This document shows positions 23,662 through 32,315 of a stretch of DNA of 36,060 nt, one piece after another. The stretch is from Proteobacteria bacterium UBA981 (GTDB lineage: Bacteria; Pseudomonadota; Gammaproteobacteria; Ga0077536). Location of the stretch: positions 29,095 to 65,154 of the forward strand of contig DBBP01000018.1 of the NCBI GenBank assembly GCA_002292285.1, given 5' to 3'. How positions within the stretch are numbered: the stretch's first letter is position 1; each line of letters opens with the position of its first letter. The notes under the pieces are model-generated. The model searched no databases. It saw only the letters and a list, made by a program, of their open reading frames with translations, and was not told the DNA's origin. A program made the position numbers and the translations under genes.

Positions 23662-25320
23662 ATGCGTGGTCGAATCTTCGGCGGCCTACTGGTCGCACTC
23701 ATGCCCATGTTGAGCTTCGCAGCGAGCGGCGGCAGCAGCGCGGAAGTCGTACGTGCGCCCATCAACATGACTGCCATCAGCATGTTCATGGTGTTCGTCG
23801 GTGCGACACTGTGTATTACATGGTGGGCCGCGCGGCGCACCCATACCACGAGCGACTACTACGCCGCTGGCGGTGCGATTACCGGGACCCAGAACGGTTT
23901 TGCGATCGCGGGTGATTTTATGTCGGCGGCGTCGTTTCTCGGGGTGTCCGGCCTTGTATACAGCAGCGGCTACGACGGTTTGATCTACTCGGTTGGCGGC
24001 CTCGTCAGCTGGCCGCTGGTGATGTTTTTGATGGCTGAAAGGCTACGCAACCTGGGCCGCTATACGTTTGCCGATGCGGTCAGCTATCGGCTCAGTGCAG
24101 TGCCCATCCGGACCTTATCCGCGTGCGGCACACTGGTGGTGGTATTGCTGTATCTCATCGCGCAGATGGTTGGCGCCGGTACGCTGATCCAAGTGCTATT
24201 TGGTTTGCCGTACGAATTCGCGATCATCCTGGTTGGCGTGTTGATGGTGCTGTATGTCAGTTTCGGCGGCATGATCGCCACAACCTGGGTGCAGATTATT
24301 AAAGCCACATTGCTGTTGATCGGCTCCTCCGTGCTGGCATTCCTGGTGATGTCGGAATTCGATTTCTCGTTCGAAAGAATGTTTTCCGAGGCTATCGCGA
24401 TTCATCCCAATGGCGTTGCCGTAATGGCGCCAGGTGGGCTCATCAGCGATCCGATTTCGGCACTTTCGCTTGGTGTCGCGCTGGTCTTTGGCACGGCCGG
24501 GCTGCCCCACATTCTGATGCGTTTTTTTACCGTCCCGGACGCGCGCGAGGCCCGTAAATCGGTCTTCATCGCGACCGGCCTGGTTGGCTATTTTTATCTG
24601 CTGACTGTGATCATGGGCTTCGGGGCCATTGTGTTGATTTCGCAGAATCCCGAATTTCTGACCAGCACGGGATTGCGCGGTGGCAATAATATGGCCGCGA
24701 TTCATCTCTCGCAGGCCGTGGCCGGCAATTTGTTTCTTGGTTTTATTTCGGCCGTCGCTTTCGCCACGATTCTGGCTGTTGTTGCTGGTCTGACTCTTTC
24801 TGGCGCTTCGGCCATCTCGCATGATTTATACGCCAACGTGTTCAAGCGCGGGGAGGTAAGCGAAACAGAAGTTGTACGAATTTCTCGGTACGCTTCTGGC
24901 GTACTTGGCGTATTGGCGGTGTTTCTCGGCATGGTGTTTGAGGGGCAGAACGTCGCCTACATGGTATTGCTGGCATTCGCAGTTGCCGCGAGCGTCAATT
25001 TTCCCATCCTGATCCTGTCCATGTACTGGCGCGGATTAACCACCCGTGGTGCCGTTGCTGGCGGCACCGTGGGTTTGCTTGTGGCGATTGCGTGCATGGT
25101 CACCGGACCGACCGTGTGGGTTGAGATACTTGGCTATGAGCAGGCAATATTTCCTTATAAATATCCCGCGCTATTCTCAATGTCGTCGGCATTTGCGGTT
25201 ATCGTAGGGGTGTCGCTACTTGACCGCAGCGACTCGGCAGCACGTGAAGCAGCGGCGTTTGATCAGCAGTACGTGCGTTCAGTTACCGGCATGGGCGCGG
25301 CCGGCGCAGTACAACATTGA
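23662..25320 (+). CDS. actP: Cation/acetate symporter ActP (SSS family)
   Basis: A 552-residue sodium:solute symporter with a cleavable-looking N-terminal segment (MRGRIFGGLLVALMPMLSFAAS) and about thirteen transmembrane helices. ActP features include TSDYYAAGGAITGTQNGFAIAGDFMSAASFLG, FGGMIATTWVQIIKA and GTAGLPHILMRFFTVPDAREARKS. Length matches E. coli ActP (549 aa). It takes up acetate and related short monocarboxylates, fitting a scavenging lifestyle. It is coupled to the DUF485 gene three bases upstream. ATG 23662 gives the signal-like N terminus seen in ActP. No acetyl-CoA synthetase gene is present here. Confidence 0.93.
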   Translation: MRGRIFGGLLVALMPMLSFAASGGSSAEVVRAPINMTAISMFMVFVGATLCITWWAARRTHTTSDYYAAGGAITGTQNGFAIAGDFMSAASFLGVSGLVYSSGYDGLIYSVGGLVSWPLVMFLMAERLRNLGRYTFADAVSYRLSAVPIRTLSACGTLVVVLLYLIAQMVGAGTLIQVLFGLPYEFAIILVGVLMVLYVSFGGMIATTWVQIIKATLLLIGSSVLAFLVMSEFDFSFERMFSEAIAIHPNGVAVMAPGGLISDPISALSLGVALVFGTAGLPHILMRFFTVPDAREARKSVFIATGLVGYFYLLTVIMGFGAIVLISQNPEFLTSTGLRGGNNMAAIHLSQAVAGNLFLGFISAVAFATILAVVAGLTLSGASAISHDLYANVFKRGEVSETEVVRISRYASGVLGVLAVFLGMVFEGQNVAYMVLLAFAVAASVNFPILILSMYWRGLTTRGAVAGGTVGLLVAIACMVTGPTVWVEILGYEQAIFPYKYPALFSMSSAFAVIVGVSLLDRSDSAAREAAAFDQQYVRSVTGMGAAGAVQH

Positions 25321-25437
25321 GCCTGGCGAAGTTATTGCCAGCGTGAAGCGCCATTGGCGTGCTTGCACGTGTTTCAGATCCTGGGTTTTCGATCTGTTGC
25401 CGTCGGGCACGAATCTGAGCACCAGAAGGAGCAGAGT

Positions 25438-25878
25438 ATGAATATCGACCAGTTCAACGACCTCGAAGCCATACGACAACTGAAAGCGCGTTACTTTCGT
25501 ATTATGGATACGCAACAGTTCGATGAGTGGCCTGTCCTGTTTACCGAGGACGTCACTGCGCTTTATGAAGGGGCGCCGCGCGCCTCTGACGATTTGCCGA
25601 CGGAGATTGAAATCATCGGCCGCGATGCGCTGGTAGCTGGCGTTAAAGGTCTGATGACCGGTGCGCAATCTATTCATCAGGGCTATATGCCGGAAATCGA
25701 ACTCACCAGTGCGACAACCGCGCACGGCGTTTGGTCGATGTACGACCAGGTGCGGTTGCCGACCTGTATTTTCGAGGGCTGGGGCCATTATCACGAGGAC
25801 TACGTGAAGTTGGACGACGGTTGGAAGATCAAGAAAATCCACCTGACCCGTCTACATATAGAAGAAAACTGGCGCTAG
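25438..25878 (+). CDS. SnoaL/NTF2-like protein, 146 aa
   Basis: A small alpha+beta barrel protein of the SnoaL-like/NTF2 superfamily. The typical beginning is visible (AIRQLKARYFRIMDTQQFDEWPVLFTEDV), as is the C-terminal sheet (WGHYHEDYVKLDDGWKIKKIHLTR). Tyr and Asp in the KARYFRIMD block match positions where enzymatic members such as scytalone dehydratase or limonene epoxide hydrolase relatives place polar pocket residues. Most members are uncharacterised hydrolases, isomerases or dehydratases. ATG 25438 has AAGGAG upstream. It is the last plus-strand gene before a hairpin and converges with the next gene. Confidence 0.85.
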   Translation: MNIDQFNDLEAIRQLKARYFRIMDTQQFDEWPVLFTEDVTALYEGAPRASDDLPTEIEIIGRDALVAGVKGLMTGAQSIHQGYMPEIELTSATTAHGVWSMYDQVRLPTCIFEGWGHYHEDYVKLDDGWKIKKIHLTRLHIEENWR

Positions 25879-25896
25879 CTTAAGGCCTCTATCGCA

Positions 25897-25922
25897 CACC
25901 GCGGCCGGGTTCGGCCACGGTG
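25897..25922. terminator. Strong hairpin between convergent genes, possible bidirectional terminator
   Basis: CACCGCGGCCG (25897-25907) pairs with CGGCCACGGTG (25912-25922) around a GGTT loop, 11 positions with one mismatch. It lies between convergent genes ending at 25878 and 25982. No T run follows on either strand, so a terminator role is only suggested by location. Confidence 0.4.
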
Positions 25923-25981
25923 GCGTCATCGATCACGCTGACCAGTCGATCGCATCGCACCCGTTAAACGGGACGTGCTGT

Positions 25982-26599
25982 CTAGCGCACACCGCGCGTG
26001 TTATCGCCCGCTTGCGCGCCTTCAGTTTGTTCCCAGCCGAATGCCATCGAGCGCCACATGTCGCGATAGTCATAGTCGGTATCGAGAGCAATATTGAGGC
26101 GATTGTAGGCACCGAAATCACTCACCAAGTGAACGAGTTGCACAATCCCTTTGTCGGTGAGGCCAACGGCGCGCAGCCCATCGGTATCGGCATCGGTGAT
26201 GGATTTCGCGTCGCTGTTCGCTTTCAGCGCGAACTCAAGCATGGTTTTCAGGCGGGCGTCGGCGACCGCTTCGATGCCATCAGACGCGAGTTGCTGGACG
26301 TAGTCTTCGGCTGTCTCAAGCCCATAGTTGAGGATGGTGCAGAACGCCGCCGTGCAATACGGACAGCCGTTCGCTTTGGATACCAGGATCCCGACATGCT
26401 GAATCTCAGGCAAAGAAAGTTCGCCCGTGCGCCACAAGACCTGCGTCGCGCCGAGTTTAGCTTTGAGGAACTCCGGAAAGTTCATCTCGACATAAAAGTG
26501 ATTGGGTACGTCACCCTCGACGTCGGTTACCCATTCGAAAATCTCTCGAATGGCAGGATCGTCGACGCTATCCGGTTTGACTATCGCAACTCTGGCCAT
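25982..26599 (-). CDS. Carboxymuconolactone decarboxylase/AhpD-like family protein
   Basis: A 205-residue all-helical protein of the CMD/AhpD superfamily. The redox-type motif GCPYCTAAFC carries the CxxC found in peroxidase-related members (AhpD, uncharacterised 'peroxidase-related' enzymes), preceded by LSLPEIQHVGILVSKANG. AhpD members act as hydroperoxidases or disulphide reductants; decarboxylases of the family lack the Cys pair, so a peroxidase role is more likely. ATG 26599 with GAGG a few bases upstream. It converges with the NTF2-like gene and sits downstream of the lipoprotein gene on the same strand. Confidence 0.87.
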   Translation of the reverse strand: MARVAIVKPDSVDDPAIREIFEWVTDVEGDVPNHFYVEMNFPEFLKAKLGATQVLWRTGELSLPEIQHVGILVSKANGCPYCTAAFCTILNYGLETAEDYVQQLASDGIEAVADARLKTMLEFALKANSDAKSITDADTDGLRAVGLTDKGIVQLVHLVSDFGAYNRLNIALDTDYDYRDMWRSMAFGWEQTEGAQAGDNTRGVR

Positions 26600-26667
26600 G
26601 CTTTACCTCTTTCAGGTTAGAGAAAAATATTTTTTCCGACGCGCTGCCGCGATGTGGAATTGCCTTA

Positions 26668-27399
26668 TTACAGGCCCGCTTCCTGGGCCGCGACACCGAC
26701 GGCGGTTGTGAGTTGGACGGCTAGTGCGTCAACGAGAATCTGCGCGCCGCTACCCGTCAGCGGGTACTCGTCAGCGGTTGTCTCAAAGATGGGATTCCAC
26801 AGGCCGGCCGGTGCCGCAGCGATCTGATTTCCCTCGGCCCGTCCAACCACGAAGCGCCGTTTAATTTCATATGCTTCGACATAAACCGTGGTGTACAAGA
26901 AAGGTTCAGTGTCGAAGGCTTTTTGCAGGCCAAAGGCACGCACTTTTTGGTTGGTATCGGTGACGAAATCTTCGCGCACCTGCGCCTGCACCACCACCAC
27001 CATATCGAAATTGCCGGCCGCACCTGCTGCATAAATCGCCTCGGCAACACTGTCGCCCTGGGGTGCCCGCCAGTCTTCCGCTTGCGCTGCCGCGAGTTCG
27101 CTATTGCGCGTCATCGCCCGCACGGTATAGCCCTTACGCTCCAGGCGCGGGAGCAGCGTCGCGTGCACCAGCGCATCGCTATTCCAACCCTCGAGCACAG
27201 CGCTTGAAAAGCGACTGTCCATCGCCGAGGTGGATAAAAAGCTGATTTTTGGATTGCTGGCGAGCAGCGACACGACGCCGACAGTCTTGACCGTATTGGC
27301 GTATTCACTGGTAATACGGGAATCACTTGTTGCCAGGAAACAGCCACATAAAGGCAGACACAGGAGAAGCAGGAATCCGGGTTTGAAAAATCGCAGCAT
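26668..27399 (-). CDS. Predicted lipoprotein of unknown function, 243 aa
   Basis: No known family recognised. The N terminus (MLRFFKPGFLLLLCLPLCGC) is a lipoprotein signal peptide: hydrophobic core then LCGC lipobox with the lipidated Cys at residue 18 or 20. The mature part starts FLATSDSRITSEYANTVKTVGVVSLL. It continues as an alpha/beta protein with a conserved-looking VVVVQAQVRED strand and a long central region, without further membrane segments. The block LLPRLERKGYTVRAMTR recalls proteins that compute or report pathway variables, but this is not enough to name it. ATG 27399 was chosen as the start of the signal peptide. Likely outer-membrane or inner-membrane anchored and periplasmic. 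Confidence 0.65.
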   Translation of the reverse strand: MLRFFKPGFLLLLCLPLCGCFLATSDSRITSEYANTVKTVGVVSLLASNPKISFLSTSAMDSRFSSAVLEGWNSDALVHATLLPRLERKGYTVRAMTRNSELAAAQAEDWRAPQGDSVAEAIYAAGAAGNFDMVVVVQAQVREDFVTDTNQKVRAFGLQKAFDTEPFLYTTVYVEAYEIKRRFVVGRAEGNQIAAAPAGLWNPIFETTADEYPLTGSGAQILVDALAVQLTTAVGVAAQEAGL

Positions 27400-27493
27400 G
27401 CTGAGTCTCGCGGTTGGCCGGCGCACATTCTAGCGGGGATCGGCGGTCAGTTCCTGGCTGACCTGTACAACGTGTTAGTGCGCCTTGCACCGC

Positions 27494-28009
27494 TCAGCAG
27501 GCAGTCGCGGACCAACGCTGATCGGCGAGTACGACGGACGTCTTTACCTGGCGTGCCGGCACACGCCAGTAACGGCCCAACAGCTCGTCTTTGTCGCTGT
27601 CACTGACGACTTTGAAACCGTGTCTGCAATAAAACTCGATGGCCCAAGTAGCTGCGGCCCAGGTGCCAATCAGAAAGGGCTTATCGCTGAGTTGACAGAC
27701 ATGCCGGAGCAATGCACTACCGATCCCACTGCGCCTTGCGTGAGTGCTGACATAGGCATGGCGAATCAACATGACCGCGTCACGGTCTTGCACGCCCATC
27801 ACTGCGACGAGCTCGTTAGCGCGGCTGGCAACTGTGAAATGCACGGCGTCGGCAATCTCCGCCTCGAGTTCGCTCTGGCTCATGTAGGGCTCGTGCCAGC
27901 AATCAGCCGGAATTACGCCGCTGTAGGCTTGGGCGCTGTCGTTTATGACCCGATGAATGGCGTTGAACTCAGCAGGTAGTCGGATTGGTCTTAAGGTCAG
28001 CGCAGACAT
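27494..28009 (-). CDS. GNAT-family N-acetyltransferase
   Basis: A 171-residue acetyltransferase of the GNAT superfamily. The acetyl-CoA pyrophosphate motif reads RRSGIGSALLRHV in the V-STHA-RRSGIG block, following the hydrophobic strand VMLIRHAYVS. The C-terminal part (TWAAATWAIEFYCRHGFKVVSDSDKDELLGRYW) has the family's FYxxxGF element. It transfers an acetyl group to an unknown amine. ATG 28009 is 23 bases downstream of the RapA stop, so the gene may be co-transcribed with rapA. Confidence 0.85.
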   Translation of the reverse strand: MSALTLRPIRLPAEFNAIHRVINDSAQAYSGVIPADCWHEPYMSQSELEAEIADAVHFTVASRANELVAVMGVQDRDAVMLIRHAYVSTHARRSGIGSALLRHVCQLSDKPFLIGTWAAATWAIEFYCRHGFKVVSDSDKDELLGRYWRVPARQVKTSVVLADQRWSATAC

Positions 28010-28032
28010 CGGTACTTCGACGCGGTGGTCGG

Positions 28033-30879
28033 TCAGGTCGCCACGACCACTCGGACTGCATCGAGTTTGAGCTGAGCGCTGGCGAGGTAGCGCTCGAATC
28101 CTTCTCGATTATTTTCAAGTACGCTTATCTCTTCCGCGCGGATGTTCGGATTGACACGCGCCAATTGACGCAAGCGATCGATCTCGCCGGTGATTTCGGC
28201 GTCCATCGCCTTGCGGGCGACGGTGATGATGGTTTCCTGGCGGACTTCGCATAAATGGGTCGCATGGTCCGTTAACTGTTCTACCGACTCACGCATGCGT
28301 TGTACGACTTTCTGCGCGGTTGCGCCTGGCACCGTGCGCAGCGCGTTATCCATCCACTCGGCGGTGCATTTGTCCGTCATTTCTTCACCGGCGCTGTCGA
28401 TGACGATGCGCAAGGTCGATTGCGGTAGAAATCGTTCGATTCTGAGTGCCTGTGGCGCGGGGCAGACAACCACGAACAAACATTCCACGAGGATGGTGCC
28501 AGGAGTTAGGCTTGCAGTTTTCACGATGCCGAATCCGGTATTGCCGAATTCGCTGCCGAGCACCATATCCATCGCACCCATGACCATCGGGTGCTCCCAG
28601 GTCAAAAAATGCATGTCATCGCGAACTTGCGCTTCGGCGCGGTCGAAGGTCACGGTGAGTCCGCCGTCTGGCAGCCCCGGGAATACTTCGCAGCTCATGT
28701 GGTCGCCGGGGTGCAGGACTTCACTTTGTGCGCCATTGTCCTCGTGCTCGACCCCGAACTCGTCGAATACGGAGGCCATATATGTTTTCAATTCGTCGCT
28801 GCGCGCGCAGCTTTCAACCGCGTCGATAACGGTTTTAGCTCGCACCGGGTCGTGCGAGTTAAGCTCCAGCAGTCGATCGCGACCTTGCTGCAGTACTTCC
28901 AGCACCTCAGCAGAACGTGCCGCAGTACGCTGAATGAGGTCTTCCAGTGCTGTGCTCTGCTCCGGGTTAGTCATTAGCGCGCTCAGCTCATCGCTAAACT
29001 CGGCGAACAGTGCCGGTCCTGCCGGGCAAATGCGTTCGAAAGCGTTGATGCCATGATGCAGCCAACTGAGTAACACCGCGCTCGCGCCGTGCTCAAAAAA
29101 CGGTACATGAATCTCCACCGTATGAACTTGCCCAATGCGGTCGAGGCGGCCAATACGCTGTTCCAGGAGATCCGGATTCAGCGGCAGATCGAGCAACACC
29201 AGGTGTCGAGCGAACTGAAAATTGCGGCCTTCGCTGCCGATTTCAGAACACACCATCACTTCGGCATCTTCTTCAGGATCGGCAAAGTAGGCGGCGGCGC
29301 GGTCGCGTTGCACCAAATCCATGTCTTCATGAAATACCGCAGACCGAATGCCTCGTCGCAGACGCAACCACGCCTCAAGACCCTGGGCTGTTTCACTGTG
29401 GGCGCAAATAACCAGAATCTTGTCGCGGCGATGGGCCTTTATCCAGCCGGCCAGCCACTCTGCGCGCGGATCGAAGGTTAGCCAGTCGTCATCAAAACCC
29501 GGTTCCGGCGTGAGCTGTTCTTCGATTGTTTGGGTGGCCAACTGCTGCTGGTAAATCTCCGGCAGCGCCAGCGGATAGGTGGTCAGTTCGCGTTCTGGAA
29601 AACCAGCAATATTGTCCCGACAGTTGCGCAGGAGTACGCGGCCGGTGCCATGATGATCGAGGAGCTCACGGACCAGACGATCACTGAACTCTGTGGCCGG
29701 GCCGCTGCCAATCTCGGCGACTCGTGCTGCGCCCAGATAATTCTCGACCTGGTTGAGCAGGGTCTGTTCGGGAGCGGTATCGGCGTCGGCGTCGATCAAC
29801 TCACTGACCAGCGTGCTCACGGCCGCGTAGCGTTGTTCTTCTTCGAGATAGCTGGCGAGGTCATTGTAGCGATGCGGGTCCAGCAGGCTCAGGCGCGCGA
29901 AATGGCCGCTGACACCGAGTTGCTCGGGCGTCGCCGTGAGCAACAAGAGGCCCGCAACCTGAGCCGCCAGTGCTTCCACTGCTGAGTACTCGGCGCTTGC
30001 CCCATCCTCGCTCCAGGCCAGATGATGCGCTTCGTCGACAATCAGCAGGTCCCATTCTGCTGCCACAGCCTGTTGCAGCCGTTCCGGCTCGCTGACGAGA
30101 AAGCTAAGCGGGGTAATCACCAGCTGGGCCGACTCAAACGGGTTTCCCTCTTCCGACAATTCCAATTCTTCGGCGATGGGCCCATCGATGATTGAGAAGC
30201 GCAAATTAAAGCGTCGCAGCATCTCAACCAGCCATTGGTGGACCAGATTGTCGGGCAGCACGATTAGCGCGCGAGTGACCCGCCCGACCAGCATCAATCG
30301 ATGCAGAATCAGGCCCGCTTCTATGGTTTTTCCGAGGCCAACTTCATCTGCCAGTAATACGCGCGGCGCGTGACGGGCGGATACGTTATCGGCGATATAG
30401 AACTGGTGGGGTAGGTATTGCACGCGCGGGCCAAGCAGCCCATACACCGGCGAGACTTGATGTTGATGCTGGAAGGCGAGCGTGCGCGCACGCAGCTGAA
30501 AGCGTGAACCCTTGTCGATTTGCCCGGTAAACAAACGATCCAGCGGACGATTGAACTGCACGAAGCTGTCGAGATCGATTTCGTGGAGCTCGGCTTTCTC
30601 GCCGACCAGATTCAGACCACTGTAGATGATGCAACCATCCACCTCGGTGCGTTCAGCAACGATGATTTCGGTGCCGTCTTCACTGCGCACGCGATCGGCG
30701 ATGCGGTACTTAACCCGGGTCAACGGCGCGTTGTCGAGCGCATAGATGCGCCGCTCTTCACTCGCCGGAAAGGTAATAGTGACCCGCCTGTCTGCCACCT
30801 CGAAGGCGATGCCGAGACCGAGTTCCGGTTCGGTATTACTAATCCAGCGTTGACCAGGGTGGCATTCAGAGATTGACAA
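28033..30879 (-). CDS. rapA: RNA polymerase-associated ATP-dependent helicase RapA (HepA)
   Basis: A 948-residue Swi2/Snf2-type ATPase that binds core RNA polymerase and helps recycle it after termination. It aligns with E. coli RapA (968 aa) over its whole length. The N terminus is GQRWISNTEPELGLG. The helicase motifs follow: ADEVGLGKTIEAGLILH (Walker A), IVDEAHHL (DEAH), LLLTATPEQLG, then in the second RecA lobe SEIGSEGRNFQFARHLVL and LEQRIGRLDRIGQ. The C-terminal Rpol-binding and spacer region continues to VNPNIRAEEISVLE near the end. The start is TTG 30879; no better codon precedes it and the conserved GQRWIS lies nine residues in. RapA is largely a gammaproteobacterial gene, which helps place the organism. 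Confidence 0.95.
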   Translation of the reverse strand: MSISECHPGQRWISNTEPELGLGIAFEVADRRVTITFPASEERRIYALDNAPLTRVKYRIADRVRSEDGTEIIVAERTEVDGCIIYSGLNLVGEKAELHEIDLDSFVQFNRPLDRLFTGQIDKGSRFQLRARTLAFQHQHQVSPVYGLLGPRVQYLPHQFYIADNVSARHAPRVLLADEVGLGKTIEAGLILHRLMLVGRVTRALIVLPDNLVHQWLVEMLRRFNLRFSIIDGPIAEELELSEEGNPFESAQLVITPLSFLVSEPERLQQAVAAEWDLLIVDEAHHLAWSEDGASAEYSAVEALAAQVAGLLLLTATPEQLGVSGHFARLSLLDPHRYNDLASYLEEEQRYAAVSTLVSELIDADADTAPEQTLLNQVENYLGAARVAEIGSGPATEFSDRLVRELLDHHGTGRVLLRNCRDNIAGFPERELTTYPLALPEIYQQQLATQTIEEQLTPEPGFDDDWLTFDPRAEWLAGWIKAHRRDKILVICAHSETAQGLEAWLRLRRGIRSAVFHEDMDLVQRDRAAAYFADPEEDAEVMVCSEIGSEGRNFQFARHLVLLDLPLNPDLLEQRIGRLDRIGQVHTVEIHVPFFEHGASAVLLSWLHHGINAFERICPAGPALFAEFSDELSALMTNPEQSTALEDLIQRTAARSAEVLEVLQQGRDRLLELNSHDPVRAKTVIDAVESCARSDELKTYMASVFDEFGVEHEDNGAQSEVLHPGDHMSCEVFPGLPDGGLTVTFDRAEAQVRDDMHFLTWEHPMVMGAMDMVLGSEFGNTGFGIVKTASLTPGTILVECLFVVVCPAPQALRIERFLPQSTLRIVIDSAGEEMTDKCTAEWMDNALRTVPGATAQKVVQRMRESVEQLTDHATHLCEVRQETIITVARKAMDAEITGEIDRLRQLARVNPNIRAEEISVLENNREGFERYLASAQLKLDAVRVVVAT

Positions 30880-30968
30880 TGGCGTACTCGTTTTCAGTTC
30901 ATCAATGCGTCGCGGGCAGTGCCCAACGATCGAGTTACAGTTGCTGTGCGTTCACCGCAGCAGCTCGT

Positions 30969-31595
30969 TCAGGCCTTCGGCGCAGGCCTTGCTTTGCCAA
31001 TCCTTTCCTGAAAATCAGCCGTGCTGTTAGCGTGTGGGAAGGGCTGGTCGGGGACCGGCAGATCAAGTGCCCGACACAAGGGCGCCCAGCCCTCACTGGC
31101 CTGCCACTCGAGCAGGCGTGCGGCCGGCGCGTGCGCACGGACGTACGCGTTGTGCGCCTCATAGGCGCTGATCGCGGCCTCGCGATTATCGATTTTCTTG
31201 GTAAAGCGGTGTTCGAACATGTCCCACACCATGCGCCGCCATGGGCTATCTTCAGCTTGTGTGCAGGCCGGGAAGATCGTGTTCGACGCGCTTTTCCACC
31301 ATGCCTCGGCATCGCGGTGGGAGAGCACGATCAACGCATCCGGAAACGTTTGTGCGATTTCTTCCCAATACGCGCAGGCCGGCCAATCAATCGCAGCGAC
31401 CCAATCGCGGAGAAATTCCTGCCAGTCCGGCATTTGACCGAGCGCAGCCTGATGCCAGACCGGGACATCGTGCGCAGCGCGCGGAAACACCTCGTGCATG
31501 TGATAGCAGCGTCCACCGAGCAGGATTTCCAAAGCAGCCTGGAGTGATGTCGTGCCGGTGCGCCCGACACCGGCACCGATTACGCGAATAGTCAT
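30969..31595 (-). CDS. Sulfotransferase family protein (PAPS-dependent)
   Basis: A 208-residue protein of the Sulfotransfer_4-type family. The 5'-phosphosulphate-binding loop is VIGAGVGRTGTTSLQ at the N terminus, and the 3'-phosphate-binding region is ALIVLSHRDAEAWWKS about 90 residues later. These sites bind the donor PAPS in sulfotransferases. The acceptor is unknown. ATG 31595 was chosen because MTIRVIGAGVGRTG follows directly with GAGGAT upstream; nine extra residues in the longer frame do not belong. No PAPS biosynthesis genes are close. It lies between rapA and the zinc-finger/HIT pair, all on the minus strand. Confidence 0.85.
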   Translation of the reverse strand: MTIRVIGAGVGRTGTTSLQAALEILLGGRCYHMHEVFPRAAHDVPVWHQAALGQMPDWQEFLRDWVAAIDWPACAYWEEIAQTFPDALIVLSHRDAEAWWKSASNTIFPACTQAEDSPWRRMVWDMFEHRFTKKIDNREAAISAYEAHNAYVRAHAPAARLLEWQASEGWAPLCRALDLPVPDQPFPHANSTADFQERIGKARPAPKA

Positions 31596-31680
31596 GAGTT
31601 GTGATCCTCGGCAAACACTCAAGCTTTAGCGCGCGCATCTTAGCAGGTTGCACCGCGAGCCACCTGCGAGCAAAAGGCTT

Positions 31681-31875
31681 TTAGTCCAGCGTGGTGCGTG
31701 TTTCTGCACACCGTTCGCAACGTCGGATGGTTACCAGCCGTCCGCTGCGCACGTCAAACTGCTTGCTTTGGTCGATGGTCCATTTATGGAAGCCGCTTTT
31801 GCACATTGTCTTGCCACTGGCTTTCTTCTTGCGCTGGGTTTTGCGTGCCTTGGCGAGCGGGATGATGTCAGCCAT
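31681..31875 (-). CDS. Small zinc-finger-like protein, 64 aa
   Basis: A very basic 64-residue protein starting MADIIPLAKARKTQRKKK, followed by a Cys-x-x-x-x-His block (CKSGFHKWTID) and CERCAETRTTLD at the end. The C-H-C-C ligands suggest one zinc site, and the Lys/Arg-rich N terminus suggests nucleic acid binding. I recall similar uncharacterised short proteobacterial proteins with KSGFHKW and CERC blocks. ATG 31875 overlaps the end of the HIT gene by eight bases, implying coupled translation. No function is assigned. Confidence 0.7.
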   Translation of the reverse strand: MADIIPLAKARKTQRKKKASGKTMCKSGFHKWTIDQSKQFDVRSGRLVTIRRCERCAETRTTLD

Positions 31876-32305
31876 GGGCACCGGCAGCGTAATCGGCACC
31901 GAGAGTCGCGCTGAGCGTGGCGGCGATATCGTTGACCGCCGCCGCGCTGTAACGCTCAGGTGCGGGTGTGCCCCACACCGGGCCGGGCCAGCAATAATCG
32001 TCGCGGCGTCGTCCGATCACATGTAAATGCATTTGCGGCACGACGTTACCGATTGATGCAACGTTAATCTTGTCGATCGGGAAATGTTCGCGCAGATGTC
32101 GCCCAACGCGATTACCTTCCGCGAACAAGGCCGCCAGGGTTGGCGCATCAAGATCACATATCTCGATAGCGTTGGTTTCCGGCACCAGGATGAACCACGG
32201 CAACGCGGCATTGTTCATGAGTAGCACGTGGGACAGCGGCAGGCGCCCGAGCAAAAAGCATTCTTTGAGCAAATGCGCGTCGATGTCGAAGTGGCTCTGA
32301 TTCAT
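31868..32305 (-). CDS. HIT-domain nucleotide hydrolase/transferase
   Basis: A 145-residue histidine-triad protein. The active-site block is VVPQMHLHVIGRRRDDYCWPGPVWG: the triad reads Gln-Met-His-Leu-His-Val, a variant common in one branch where Gln replaces the first His. The N-terminal half carries LSHVLLMNNAALPWFILVPE. HIT proteins hydrolyse dinucleoside polyphosphates or AMP conjugates; this branch (WP.PVWG after the triad) is usually annotated as Ap4A hydrolase-like. ATG 32305. It overlaps the 64-aa zinc-finger gene downstream and follows the SDR gene by 10 bases, forming a three-gene minus-strand unit. Confidence 0.88.
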   Translation of the reverse strand: MNQSHFDIDAHLLKECFLLGRLPLSHVLLMNNAALPWFILVPETNAIEICDLDAPTLAALFAEGNRVGRHLREHFPIDKINVASIGNVVPQMHLHVIGRRRDDYCWPGPVWGTPAPERYSAAAVNDIAATLSATLGADYAAGAHG

Positions 32306-32315
32306 GGCTGGGGCC

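Noticed and set aside
24196..24822. Open frame of 208 codons on the minus strand
   Set aside because: Antisense to actP; very polar Gln/Asn/Arg-rich translation typical of a reversed membrane protein.
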